Assembly: GCA_002102555.1 (NCBI GenBank)
Contig: MCFL01000002.1
Location: 124,001 to 188,000 of the forward strand
DNA: 64,000 bases
Direction of reading: 5' to 3'
DNA from: Catenaria anguillulae PL171
Taxonomy: Eukaryota > Blastocladiomycota > Blastocladiomycetes > Blastocladiales > Catenariaceae
A program made the position numbers and the translations under genes. The notes under the pieces were generated by a model. That model was not told the origin of the DNA. It made no database searches and worked only from the letters and a program-made list of their open reading frames with translations. Positions 32,310 to 42,484 of the stretch are shown piece after piece; position 1 is the stretch's first letter; the number at the start of each line of letters is the position of its first letter.

Positions 32310-34256
32310 ATGAACCCGCCCATGCCACATGAAATCAACACGATGGATATGTTTTCCACCGACCCCGACCCCATGATGGCACCGTCACTCGACCTGAGTG
32401 GCGTGCCTCACCTCCTTGAATCCATCCTGGCCCACGCCATTCGCTTGGTCCCGCGGCCCATTCTCTTTGCCTCTGCTCCACACATTGCCTCGTACCTCAA
32501 TGTTGCCAGCCGCAACTACGCTGGCGTGGCCCCAACTCATACCGCCATCTACCGCATGCCGTGGGTCGACTCGGGCCTTGCCGCTCGACTGGGCGACGTC
32601 TGGCTCCTGCAAGAACTCGACAAACTGTCGAAAAGCTCGGATTGGTCCCGTCGTCGCCCTCTGGAGTATAAGCCGCACAAGATCGCGCAAGACGTCGGCG
32701 CATCTGGCAACCTCGATGCCGTCCAATACCTCGTCCAGTCTGGCTGGTTGGGGTCATCCGTCCCAGGTGTGCTTATCCAGGAGGCAAGTATGCACGGGCA
32801 TTTGCACATTCTCGAGTGGATTGCCCAACACGACCCACAGGCGTTCCAGTCGATGATCTCGACCGCGCACTTGGGTGCAACGGGCCCAGAGCAATTGCGC
32901 GTGTTGCAATGGTGGATGAAGCATCAGGACGTGTGGAGTTCAGCGTCATGGGCCAAGACAAGCCACGACTGGCAGTTGGGGGTGCTTGTCAACGCTTGCA
33001 AGGAAAAGCGCATGGATGTGGTCGAGTACTGGCTCAGTGTGCACGATGGCAAGTTGATTGATTCTTCGCATGAAGCCAACAAGCATATGCACGAGCATTT
33101 GGCGTGGCCGTTGGCCGCTGCGGTTTACACGGGCGACCAAGCGTTCTTTGACAAGGTTCACGCCCTGTGGCCAGACGCCATGGACGGGACCGTGCTTGCG
33201 TTTGCGTGTGGGTCGGGCAATTTGGATCTTGCTCGGCATTGCCACTCGCTTCTTGTCGCTTCAACCAATGAGGATGCCAAAGTCATCAGCAAGCCGGCCA
33301 TGGACCTGTGCTACTTGCTCGCCACCGCCGTCGGCGGCCAAGACGAACATGTCGCCCTCGCAACGCTTTCCTGGCTTCACACCGACCTCCAGTTTCCCGT
33401 GACAGGCCATTACACAATCACAAGCTCGTGGATCCGGCACATTCTACCAGCCGATTGGCCGGGCGCATGGGACGACCGAGTCACTTTCCATAGCTGCATG
33501 GACGTGGCCACACGTCTCGCGTCCACGGCCCTGCTCGATTGGTGGAGCGTGCACGCAAAGGCGGTCCGCGGTCCGTTCCTCACGTTTTTCGATAAGCCTT
33601 TGCTTGCGGCTGCCGTATCCATTCGCAAAACGGATCCGACGCCTGTATTGCAGTGGTGGATCGACTCGGGCTTGATTCCCGTGCTGTGGCCAGGAACCAG
33701 CGGTGATTCAAATCTGGTTCAGCGGGTCATCGAGGATGGCGGGCGGCTCGAGGCGTTGGATTGGATATTGGACCAGCAGGCTGCGTTGGCGGCCCAGCGC
33801 GAGGGTCGGCCCGATGCGGGCCATCAGCAAGACCTTTTCCCGAAATGGATCATGACGCTTGCTTGCAGGGCCGGACGAGTGAACGTGCTCGAGTGGATTG
33901 TCAAGAACGAGGCCAAACTACCGGCGCCGGTGTTTGCAACTTCCACGTTTGACTTTGCGTTCTCTCACGGGCATGTCAAGGTGTTGCAGTGGCTGGCCGA
34001 CCACGGGTTCGTGGAGAGGATGCGAGAAATGGACAAGACGCGGGATTTGGGCGGGCGTGCGTCATTCGAGTATCGGACCATTTCGTTTGTGCCCGAAAAG
34101 TGGCCAGAGTGCTTTGAATGTTTGGAGTGGAGCTGGGCCAACGGGTTCAAGATGAGCAAGAGCATGCGCAAGCGGGTCAAGGCCAAAGTCCGTTATAGTT
34201 CTGTCGGTACCTTGTATTTATACTTGATTCAAAGAAAACGGCCGTGGGGTGCATAA
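32310..34256 (+). CDS. Divergent ankyrin-like repeat protein 1, 648 aa
   Basis: Single intact exon. The start ATG at 32310 has a CGCCGCC context; an in-frame ATG at 32247 would add 21 residues. The N-terminus (GVPHLLESILAHAIRLVPRPI) resembles that of the other two family members. Then come degenerate ankyrin-type units with a signature of the form G-H/N-x-x-x-L-x-W/Y-x-x-x: GNLDAVQYLVQSG, GHLHILEWIAQHD, EQLRVLQWWMKH, RMDVVEYWLSVHD, GRVNVLEWIVKNE and GHVKVLQWLADHG. The Trp pairs after the helix are unusual for canonical ankyrins. Expected role is protein binding; no enzymatic domain. It converges on BiP. Confidence 0.8.
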   Translation: MNPPMPHEINTMDMFSTDPDPMMAPSLDLSGVPHLLESILAHAIRLVPRPILFASAPHIASYLNVASRNYAGVAPTHTAIYRMPWVDSGLAARLGDVWLLQELDKLSKSSDWSRRRPLEYKPHKIAQDVGASGNLDAVQYLVQSGWLGSSVPGVLIQEASMHGHLHILEWIAQHDPQAFQSMISTAHLGATGPEQLRVLQWWMKHQDVWSSASWAKTSHDWQLGVLVNACKEKRMDVVEYWLSVHDGKLIDSSHEANKHMHEHLAWPLAAAVYTGDQAFFDKVHALWPDAMDGTVLAFACGSGNLDLARHCHSLLVASTNEDAKVISKPAMDLCYLLATAVGGQDEHVALATLSWLHTDLQFPVTGHYTITSSWIRHILPADWPGAWDDRVTFHSCMDVATRLASTALLDWWSVHAKAVRGPFLTFFDKPLLAAAVSIRKTDPTPVLQWWIDSGLIPVLWPGTSGDSNLVQRVIEDGGRLEALDWILDQQAALAAQREGRPDAGHQQDLFPKWIMTLACRAGRVNVLEWIVKNEAKLPAPVFATSTFDFAFSHGHVKVLQWLADHGFVERMREMDKTRDLGGRASFEYRTISFVPEKWPECFECLEWSWANGFKMSKSMRKRVKAKVRYSSVGTLYLYLIQRKRPWGA

Positions 34257-34395
34257 ATGCAACTTGAATTGATTACCTGATATTTACCATCAAGAGTGGG
34301 AGCAAGTGGGACAATCAAAAGAAAAGGTTTATATGAAAGACAAAACCTCACTAGCAGATATACACAAGAGACACGCAAGCAGGCATGAATTTTGC

Positions 34396-36536
34396 TTACA
34401 ACTCATCGTGCTCCTCATCCTCATCCTTCAACGCATCCTCGGCCGATCCGCCAGCACCACCAGCACCGGCACCATAGGCCTTGGCCAAGATGGGCTTCAT
34501 GGCCGACTCGACCTCAGACTTGCGCTCCTCAATGTCCTCCTTGGACGCGGTGGCGGCGTTGGACTCGAGCCACTCGATGGCCTCATTGACCGTGTTGAGG
34601 GCCGTCTTCTTGTCGTCGGCGGGCAACTTCTTGCCGAGCTCGTCGTTGAGCTGCGACTTTGTCGAGTACAGGTACTGCTCGAGTTGGTTCTTGGCTTCGA
34701 TGCGCTCGCGCACAATCTTGTCCTCCTCCTCAAACTCGGCCGCCTCCTTGACCATGCGCTCAATCTCCTCCTCGGTCAACCGTGACTTGTCCTGGTTGAT
34801 GGTGATCGAGTTGGACTTGCCCGTGGCCTTGTCTTGTGCCGAGACCTTGAGAATACCGTCGGCATCAATCTCGAACGACACTTCGATTTGAGGGACACCA
34901 CGAGGGGCGGCGGGGATGTTGGTGAGCTCAAAGGCACCGAGCTTGTTGTTGGCCTTGGTCAAGGACCGCTCGCCCTCAAAGACTTGGATGAGCACAGTTT
35001 GCTGGTTGTCGGCGGCAGTCGAGAAGATCTGCGACTTCTTGGTCGGGACAGTGGTACCGCGCGGGATGAGCTTGGTCATGATTCCGCCAGTCGTCTCGAT
35101 ACCAAGGGTCAATGGGTTCACGTCAAGGAGGACAACGTCGCCAACGGTTTGATCGCCCGACAAGATACCACCCTGGACAGCGGCGCCGTAGGCAACGGCC
35201 TCATCAGGGTTGATCGACTTGGACGGTTGCTTGCCGTTGAAGTAGTCTTGCAAGAGCGACTGGACCTTGGGGATACGCGTGGAACCACCAACAAGCACGA
35301 CATCGTGAATCTCGTTCTTCTTGAGGCCGGCATCCTTGAGCACACGCTCAACAGGCTTCATGGTCTTCTTGAACAAGTCAATGTTGAGCTCCTCAAACTT
35401 GGCACGGGTGAGCGTCTCGGAAAAGTCGTTGCCGTCATGGAAGGCCTCGATTTCGACACGGACAGACATTTGCGAAGAAAGAGCACGCTTGGCCTTTTCT
35501 GCCTCGCGCTTGAGCTTGCCCATGGCCTTGAGATCCTTGGTGCAATCCTTCTTGGACTTCTTCTTGTACAACTTGACAAAGAAGTCAACGAGGCGCTGAT
35601 CGAAATCCTCACCACCCAAGTGCGTGTCACCAGCGGTGGCCAGCACCTCAAACACGCCCTTTTCAATGGCCAAGAGAGACACATCAAAGGTACCACCACC
35701 CAAGTCAAACACGAGCACATTGCGCTCGCCCTCGACGCGGTCCAATCCATAGGCAATGGCGGCGGCCGTGGGCTCGTTGAGCACACGCAACACGTTGAGG
35801 CCGGCAATCTTGCCCGCATCCTTGGTGGCCTGGCGCTGCGCATCGTTGAAGTAGGCGGGCACCGTCACAACGGCGTGCGTCACCTTCTTGCCCAAGTAGC
35901 TCTCTGCAATCTCCTTCATCTTGTTGAGCACCATGGCCGAGATTTCCTCGGGGGCAAAATCCTTGGGCGCGCCCTTGACATTGACACGAATGTAGGGCTT
36001 GCCGCCGTCCTTGGACACGACCTTGAAGGGGAAGTGCTTGATGTCTTGCTGGAGAAGCTTGTCGTCCCAGTTGCGGCCAATCAGGCGCTTGGCATCGTAC
36101 ACGGTGTTTTCCGGGTTGGCGGCGGCTTGGTTCTTTGCGGCGTCGCCCACGAGGCGCTCCTCGTCGGTGAAAGCGACATAGGACGGAGTGATGCGGTGAC
36201 CTTGTTCGTTGGCAATGATCTGATGATTTGAGCGCAAGTTACGGGTGATACACAGGTGAGTAATTGTGTGTTTTCGTGGAATCAGGGAGCGATCGACAGA
36301 TGGGGTTGCCATACCTCAACACGGCCGTTTTCGTAAATGGCAACACACGAGTAGGTGGTGCCCAAATCGATACCAATGACGGGTCCGTAGTTTGCCTTTG
36401 CGTCCTTGGATGCATCGGCCTTGGGCGCCTCCTTTGCCTTGTCGGCGAGGGCGGCGCGGGGTGTGAGGATGGCAATGGCGGCCACGAGGAGCAGGAGCAC
36501 GGCAAATGCGCGTGAGAGCAGATTTGACCGGGCCAT
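34396..36536 (-). CDS. KAR2: ER-lumenal Hsp70 BiP/Kar2, 681 aa
   Basis: ER chaperone that binds nascent chains and gates the translocon. Exon 1 has the signal peptide ([19 protein letters not shown]), then [22 protein letters not shown]. After an intron at 36220-36314 the frame continues [17 protein letters not shown] without break. The ATPase domain shows [34 protein letters not shown] and [14 protein letters not shown]. The linker and substrate domain include [17 protein letters not shown] and [20 protein letters not shown]. The C-terminus is the ER retrieval signal HDEL. Length agrees with fungal BiPs and the gene is free of frame errors. It is divergent from the methyltransferase gene at 37068. 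Confidence 0.98.
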
Positions 36537-37067
36537 GGTGGTGATGGGTATTCACGAGAGTGGGTAGATTGTCGTTGGATCAGGGAGCCGTGGTTGGGGT
36601 GTGCGAGACGACTTGTGAAGTAGTTGGGTTGGGTCGCTTGACAACGAGCGCTCGGGTTTCGGTTCGATTCGATTCGATTCGATTGATGTGAAGCGATGCG
36701 ATCCGTAGCGTTTCAATGGTGTGTTGCAAGGGCGTCAACTTGGAAGTGCCGGCACGGAGGGGGAGGAGGAGGCGGGCGGGTGGGCGGCGGGCTTTATGTC
36801 GATGATTGTTGGTTGGCTGTGGCCTGTGGGCGTGCGTGCTTTCACGCAACAGCACGGCAGACACGTCAAAACTTGGTCGCAGTCGTGATCGGTGCAGCCT
36901 TTGGAGTGGCGCTCGCTGATTGGCTGCACATCACGTGCGCCAGTTTCCACGTGCATCCATGGCTCCTTTGACGTGTTTTTGCTTTGCCAGCGTCTGTCTC
37001 GCGTTCGGTCTCCTCCAACTTGTCCATCGCTCTTAGCTCCAAACCGATCTCGCTCGCCGAACGAACG
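36537..37067. promoter_or_regulatory. Bidirectional promoter region between BiP and a methyltransferase gene
   Basis: The 531-bp gap between divergent start codons must serve both genes. It contains two CACGTG palindromes at 36932-36937 and 36948-36953, a CCAAT box on the minus strand near 36918-36922, and a (TTCGA)n run at 36662-36684. CACGTG cores can be read by bHLH or Hac1-type bZIP factors, which would suit BiP induction, but the spacing does not match a standard ERSE. Regulatory meaning is inference. Confidence 0.45.
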
Positions 37068-38375
37068 ATGGATGCACTGACGTTTGCCACAACGTGGCCC
37101 TACGGCGCCAACACCCTAAGCTTGCCCGCCGTCGACGCCAATGCCACCGTCATCGACAATCCAGCACACGCAACAGCCGATTCGCGACCAATTGTCGTTG
37201 ATCTTCGGCCACGCTGTACAACCAATCCCAGCAATGCTGATCCTGTCCAGCCTATTCCTATCCCGGGGGCATTTCCATTCCCCGTCAACCAATACGCTTG
37301 GCGCCAAAGCGTCCCGTGGTTTCTCTTTCCTGAAAAGTCGATTCCATTCGACGTCATTGTCCCCAACCCTCTCCAGGATATCGACGAGAGCAAGAGCGAC
37401 TTGCCAAGTCATTTCGCTTTGCTTTCCGCCGACTATGCAACACATCCTTGGAGCACGGGTCCACCGCCAGCATCCGCACCACCGCCTTGCAAGACGGCAG
37501 CCCTGATCCTGCGCCACCTCGTCCAAGGCGGATGGACCATTCGCACAGTGTTTGTCGCCACGTCCTCGTTCCTTGCGTCAATTCCATCCTCACCCGAATC
37601 CGCAATCCGCCTCCCCTTTGACCCGAGCCCAATCATCACCGAGTCGGCCTCACTTGTTCTCAAAACCCAACCCGCCCGACCCTTGCGCATCTGCGACCTC
37701 GGATGCGGTGCGGGCCGCGACCTTGCCTTTCTCTTGCACACATACCCATCCTCGCTCATTGCCCATGCCACTGCCGTCGACAACTGGAAAGGCTCGATTG
37801 ACCGCGTCACACAAGTCGCAAGCATGCTTGGCTTCACCGCTCGCTTGGCTGCCGTGCGGGCAGAGTGCCGGGCCATGGGTAAGGTCAAGTACTTTGGCGG
37901 CAACGACGCAACAGGCCGGGGCAAGTTGCAAGACGACCAGTTTGATTGGGTCATCTTGCACCGATTCTTGCCGCCACGCTCGTTTGCACGCACATTGCAC
38001 TCGCTCGTGGCGCCCGGCGGGTTTGTTCTCATTTGCACGTTTGTGTTGCCGACGCCCGAGGCGACATTGGCAGAGTGGGTCAACATGCACGAGTCACCGT
38101 CGAGCTTTGCCAATTTGTTGACACCGGGCGAGCTGACGAGGGATTTGGATGTGCAGGGCAATGTCATGACGGGCAAGATGCCCGATGCACAAGTGTGTGC
38201 GAGCCAACGGGTGGTGGCTGGGTTTGGGTGGGGGTTCAATGAGCAGGGAGGGTATCGGGTCATAAAGGAGGAGGTAGTGCAGATTGCAGACGGGCGCACA
38301 TTGTTGTGGTTTGTGGCGCAGAAGGTGGCCACCGGCAATGGGTTTCAACGGGTCGAGAGACCTGAGTCGGAGTGA
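37068..38375 (+). CDS. SAM-dependent methyltransferase, 435 aa
   Basis: Intact single-exon gene. I use the ATG at 37068 (MDALTFATTWPYG); an in-frame ATG at 36984 lies inside the presumed promoter. The N-terminal 200 residues are not a known domain to me, although PWFLFPEKSIPFDVIVPN and LRHLVQGGWTIRTVFVATSSF are ordered. Motif I is LRICDLGCGAGRDLAFLLHTYP at about residue 206, with an acidic SAM ligand in ATAVDNWKGSIDR. FDWVILHRFLPPRSFARTLHSLVAPGGFVLICTF is the post-II/III region. This is a class I fold most like TehB or small-molecule methyltransferases; the substrate is unknown. Confidence 0.78.
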   Translation: MDALTFATTWPYGANTLSLPAVDANATVIDNPAHATADSRPIVVDLRPRCTTNPSNADPVQPIPIPGAFPFPVNQYAWRQSVPWFLFPEKSIPFDVIVPNPLQDIDESKSDLPSHFALLSADYATHPWSTGPPPASAPPPCKTAALILRHLVQGGWTIRTVFVATSSFLASIPSSPESAIRLPFDPSPIITESASLVLKTQPARPLRICDLGCGAGRDLAFLLHTYPSSLIAHATAVDNWKGSIDRVTQVASMLGFTARLAAVRAECRAMGKVKYFGGNDATGRGKLQDDQFDWVILHRFLPPRSFARTLHSLVAPGGFVLICTFVLPTPEATLAEWVNMHESPSSFANLLTPGELTRDLDVQGNVMTGKMPDAQVCASQRVVAGFGWGFNEQGGYRVIKEEVVQIADGRTLLWFVAQKVATGNGFQRVERPESE

Positions 38376-38429
38376 CGACAATTTGATTACTAGAACTCTA
38401 AATTGAAATGAATCAATTGAAAAACATAC

Positions 38430-38514
38430 ACACAGACACACACACACACACACACACTCTCTCTCTCTCTCTCTCATACTCTCTCTCTCACTCGCACTCT
38501 CACTCTCACTCTCA
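38430..38514 (+). repeat. Compound microsatellite (CA)n(CT)n
   Basis: A (CA)n run is followed by (CT)n and then (CACTCT)n, filling most of the 164-bp gap between two converging stop codons. Confidence 0.9.
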
Positions 38515-38539
38515 CGTGGCCTTGATGGCAAATCAAGAA

Positions 38540-39811
38540 TCACTGCTCATCTGGCTGCAGCGTCCGGACCCGCTTCCGTCCATTCTCTGGCGTCCCCGGC
38601 GCTGACCCGGCCCTTGACGACGACGCTGAGAGTACACTTGGCACAAACCCAAATGGATTCCCCGTTGCCGCGACTCTCGCTGCCGCCTCTTGCGAAGCTG
38701 TCCCAGCACCATCTACCACCATCATGGCATCCGCCTCTGCGGCATCCATACCCAAATTACGCTCACCCTCATCGTCTGCATCCCTCCTCCTAACCCTCTC
38801 CCTCCTCCGCTCCTGCGCACCCACCATAAACGTGGCCACGGCCTGCTCGCACACCCGATACATGCACACGGGATACGTGCACGCGCCGAAATACGCGGCA
38901 TCGTCCATGGCATTGAGCAAGTACGCATGCTGCTCGTGACCCGAGTTGCGCGCGGTCCAAGGCACCAAGCTCACATACAGCGGATAGGGTTTGGGCACGT
39001 GCGGCAGTCGCTGCACAAGTGCGGGCTGTGCGGAATGCGGCAGCGACGAGTTGGGGATGCCCGCAGACGTGGTAAACGAAGTGCATTTGGATCGGCCGAG
39101 AATGGCAATCAGTTGGCGGCCAGTCAGTGCGGCCACGGCGGGCAACAGCCGGCGCGGAAATGGCGATCCGGATGCCGCAGACAAAATGTCGCGCAGAAGC
39201 AAGTCCCGCCGTACATCGAGTTCTTGCTCTGACGGTCCACCGTACGACACGGGCGGGTCGTATGGAAAGGTCCAAGATTCGGGCGACGCAACAATGTCCC
39301 GCGAGCACGCACATGCGGTGGCAATGAGAGCGGCGCGAATCACAAGGCACACGTTCGAGGACGGCGCAACGCCCGCAAGCGCCATGCCCAAGGACGCCTC
39401 CAACGCCAATGCTGCCGGAACAGCTGATCCGCTGCCTGCACCAAACCAGGGGACGAGCAGTTGGCTTGCGCGGCACTCGGTTTCGGCAACTACCCTTGCG
39501 GCATAATCCACGGGCACGAGGTGCGGGAACACGGGCGTCAGGTCGTGCGCCACGGCGTCAAAGTAGGCTTTGGCTTCGGTCAGGTGCGGCTCAAAGAAGG
39601 CCATGGCCATGTGCGTTGCGTACTCGATGCGCGAGCGGGGACCGTTGGATCCGCCGCCCGACGAAAAGTGACCCGTGAGCGTCGAGTGGAAGGTTTGCAG
39701 GGCGAGGTGTGGGTCGGGCGTGAATTGGCCGAGCGAGGGAAGGTGCCCGGGCGTGTGCATTTCGACGGTCGGGTCGGCCAGCGACGAGGCGAGGCGGAAG
39801 AGGCCGGACAT
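38540..39811 (-). CDS. Uncharacterised protein, 423 aa
   Basis: Uninterrupted single-exon ORF. The start is placed at MSGLFRLASSLADPTVEM (39811); an in-frame ATG 22 codons upstream is possible. I do not recognise the family. The middle part is mostly helical and hydrophobic in places (ALALEASLGMALAGVAPSSNVCLVIRAAL by reading, in short pieces), followed by a conserved-looking LVQRLPHVPKPYPLYVSLVP. Near the C-terminus there is a charged coil (RRRERVRRRDADDE) and a proline/serine-rich tail with a basic end (RKRVRTLQPDEQ), perhaps a nuclear signal. It is convergent with the methyltransferase. Function unknown. Confidence 0.65.
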   Translation of the reverse strand: MSGLFRLASSLADPTVEMHTPGHLPSLGQFTPDPHLALQTFHSTLTGHFSSGGGSNGPRSRIEYATHMAMAFFEPHLTEAKAYFDAVAHDLTPVFPHLVPVDYAARVVAETECRASQLLVPWFGAGSGSAVPAALALEASLGMALAGVAPSSNVCLVIRAALIATACACSRDIVASPESWTFPYDPPVSYGGPSEQELDVRRDLLLRDILSAASGSPFPRRLLPAVAALTGRQLIAILGRSKCTSFTTSAGIPNSSLPHSAQPALVQRLPHVPKPYPLYVSLVPWTARNSGHEQHAYLLNAMDDAAYFGACTYPVCMYRVCEQAVATFMVGAQERRRERVRRRDADDEGERNLGMDAAEADAMMVVDGAGTASQEAAARVAATGNPFGFVPSVLSASSSRAGSAPGTPENGRKRVRTLQPDEQ

Positions 39812-40405
39812 GGTGTGGTGTTTACAAACTGATGTGACGGGACTCAAATGTTGCGTCAAGTGTTGGCACTGCTTCATTCACCCGGTATGATGACGACAAT
39901 CATTGGCGTTCGGCGCGCAGACGGAGAGACCGTTTTGTCAGCGAGGAACATTGCCCGACGTGTTGATGCGAACACAGATCGATGGGGCTGACTGGCTGCC
40001 GATCAGTCGCGCCAATCCTAACTTGTCCTCACTATGCATTGCATGACTTTGCATGCTCTTCCAGGAAACTATTCTTTTGACCTGGTAGGTTGAGTGCGCC
40101 AATCCGATGAATTCTCTTTGTATCAGGTCATGCATGATGGGCAGGCCAATGGTTATGCTGTGTGAGTCTTTGTGCCCTCCACATGTGCTACTGCACTGGT
40201 CATCTTTCTGGGATTTAGGGTCAAGGCAACTAGGTCTGAACAAAAAATCGTGCATGAATGGAAAGATGAACATCACCCAAACATGCAGTGTATCGGCCCA
40301 AAAAAGGCACTTAACAAGAGTAGATGCCCTTCATTGTCAACCACGCCTTCACGTGCCGAGCAGTTTGTGAAATGTGCGTCTCAACAACCACCGGATCTGG
40401 TTTTC
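39812..40405. other. Intergenic region, no gene seen
   Basis: About 590 bp between two minus-strand genes, with the promoter of the orphan gene at its left end. No other feature is visible. Confidence 0.5.
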
Positions 40406-42307
40406 TCATTCCGTATCCACCCAAAAGTCAAACGTGCACACATGGCCCTTTTGCAACGACTTGAGTCCGACTTGATCCGCCAAATGCGGCTCTCCGGGCA
40501 ATACCGCCTTGCTAGCAGCGTTCGGGAACCCAAACCGCCGAACGTACTTGTGGAGGAGAATGGTGCAATGCGACTGTACCAATGCGAGAAACAGCTGGTA
40601 GTGGAAATTGGAATGGCGCTCGGGGTCTTGCAAACTGGTTTGGTCAGTCCACAAGTACTCAATCCACCAATCGAACGTTTGCGGCCGAGGCAAGTCAAGT
40701 GAAAACATGGCATTGCCGCGCTCATGCCAATCAACAAACCAATCCGTCGCAGCCCACCATTGCAGCGCATCGATGCTGCCAGAAAACGACGCAGCAGTGA
40801 TGGTAGCCATGGTATCCCCGCTGGTTTTCGTAAAATGCTGCTGCTGTGACCACCAGTCCAGAACGCAGACTTGATTGTGACTGCTCGCCGCGCGAATCAC
40901 ATCGTTCATCCGCGCACGCAACTCGGTCGCCTTGTTCTTGTCCGACTCCAGCCACCATTCCAGCACCGAGACATGGCCTGCTTGCGCGGCGGCTTGCAAA
41001 GTGAATGGGCCGCACGAGTACGGAAAAGGCGACTGCGATTTCCACCACCCGAGCACATGCACATGACCGGCTTGGCTCGCCTCGCGGACTGCCGATTGAG
41101 TGTCCAAGGAAAGTGCTTCACGCACTGTGTCCAACCACGGGCACGCGGACACCCACCAATCCAATACATGCACGTGGCCAGCACCCAACGCGCTTGAAAT
41201 CGACATGGATGCGAGTGTCGCGAGCATGCCTTGATCCAACTTGCCCAACAGTGGCTGGCGAACAAACCAATCCAGCACATGCACATGTCCTGCCAACGAC
41301 GCCATGGCAACCAGGTCCACAAACGCTTCCCACACTCTTGGCGCGTGTGCATCCAACAATTTTGTTGCGCCGTCCCCAGGCAAGACACCTGCGCACATGC
41401 CTGCGGCTACTTGCACTGGCAACGTCACATCCACGCTGTCCATCAAATCTGGAATCCGAGCAATCACCTCCGTGCTCGTCTCCCGATGCGTCCAAATAGC
41501 CACCTGCAAGTCTTTGAGCTGGTTGTAGGACGCGCGCTTCAAATGTCGTACTTTGGGCGCGCGGCAAAAAGGCTGGGCGAGCCACCAGTGGAACATACGA
41601 AACTCGGTGTCGTGGCTGCGAATGGCATGAACGAGTGCGTGCAACAGGCCATGCATCACAGGCATTCGATAAGCATCCGAAGGGTTGCGCTCGTTGCAGT
41701 GATGTGTGAGCCACCATTCGCAAATATCCAAGTGGCCGCCGAGCGTGGCATGCAGCAAAATCTTGTTGTTGAGCTCGCATGAAAGACCGTCTTTGCGATC
41801 CACCCACCATTTGAGCGCATCCAAATGGCCAGCCTCGGCCGCGCCCGTCAACGCAGCCTCGGTGTACCAGCAAGCGGCGCCAAAGCGCTTATACCACCAG
41901 TCCAGCACATGCACAAATCCTTTCTTGCTCGATTGATCCATGGCCACATGCGTCCACTGCAGTGGCCGTCTAGATAACGACGCTCTCGCACCCGCCGTTT
42001 GAGCGAGCCGATCCATCACGTTGAGCAACTCGATATCACCGATCGCGCTTGCACAGTCGAGATCGACCCACCAGCACCGGGAAAACGCGGCCAATGTGAT
42101 GTCTGGGTAGTCCCGGCGCGGGCCAAGCGCGCATAAGAGAGTGTGCAACGGATTGGTCAACGGATTGGTATCGGTGACGTCGTGGTAGGCCCATGCATCA
42201 GGGCCGTGTCGGCCAGGCCGGCACTGGAGAACGTGAATCGCGACGGCGATCAGGCGCTCGACGAGTTCGAGCGGCAGCGAGTCAGCGGCCAGTGAGAGAG
42301 GGTCCAT
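40406..42307 (-). CDS. Divergent ankyrin-like repeat protein 2, 633 aa
   Basis: Intact single exon starting MDPLSLAADSLPLELVERLI. The N-terminal helix (LPLELVERLIAVAIHVLQ) is shared in layout with the other two family members. At least eight units follow, with the signature AGHVHVLDWW: KGFVHVLDWWYKR, AGHLDALKWWVDR, GGHLDICEWWLTH, AGHVHVLDWFVRQ, AGHVHVLDWWVSA, AGHVHVLGWWKSQ, AGHVSVLEWWLES and NQVCVLDWWSQQ. It is the most regular member of the three. The start codon lies only 121 bp from the left end of the DNA transposon, so its upstream region has been replaced. Confidence 0.83.
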   Translation of the reverse strand: MDPLSLAADSLPLELVERLIAVAIHVLQCRPGRHGPDAWAYHDVTDTNPLTNPLHTLLCALGPRRDYPDITLAAFSRCWWVDLDCASAIGDIELLNVMDRLAQTAGARASLSRRPLQWTHVAMDQSSKKGFVHVLDWWYKRFGAACWYTEAALTGAAEAGHLDALKWWVDRKDGLSCELNNKILLHATLGGHLDICEWWLTHHCNERNPSDAYRMPVMHGLLHALVHAIRSHDTEFRMFHWWLAQPFCRAPKVRHLKRASYNQLKDLQVAIWTHRETSTEVIARIPDLMDSVDVTLPVQVAAGMCAGVLPGDGATKLLDAHAPRVWEAFVDLVAMASLAGHVHVLDWFVRQPLLGKLDQGMLATLASMSISSALGAGHVHVLDWWVSACPWLDTVREALSLDTQSAVREASQAGHVHVLGWWKSQSPFPYSCGPFTLQAAAQAGHVSVLEWWLESDKNKATELRARMNDVIRAASSHNQVCVLDWWSQQQHFTKTSGDTMATITAASFSGSIDALQWWAATDWFVDWHERGNAMFSLDLPRPQTFDWWIEYLWTDQTSLQDPERHSNFHYQLFLALVQSHCTILLHKYVRRFGFPNAASKAVLPGEPHLADQVGLKSLQKGHVCTFDFWVDTE

Positions 42308-42428
42308 GATGGTTCATTCAAACAGTTGCATGGGGTAGACATGTCTTTCTCGTTGGCGAAACGGTCTTCGGAATCGATACCGCTTGTCGTTCAAACTCTT
42401 TCGCTCGTGACTCTCCTTGTTCCGCATC

Positions 42429-42484
42429 CACGCCCAAAAGTGCAGCCCCGAGATCGACGGGGTTGGGTGAGGTCCGTCGATGAC
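42429..42484 (+). repeat. Left terminal inverted repeat of the DNA transposon
   Basis: All 56 bases are the exact reverse complement of 51965-52020. The match stops sharply outside (42428) and inside (42485), which fixes the element end. Confidence 0.95.

Noticed and set aside
36900..36960. A standard ERSE (CCAAT-N9-CCACG) in the BiP promoter
   Set aside because: CCAAT and CACGT are 9 bp apart but in the wrong order and orientation for an ERSE, so I list only the boxes.
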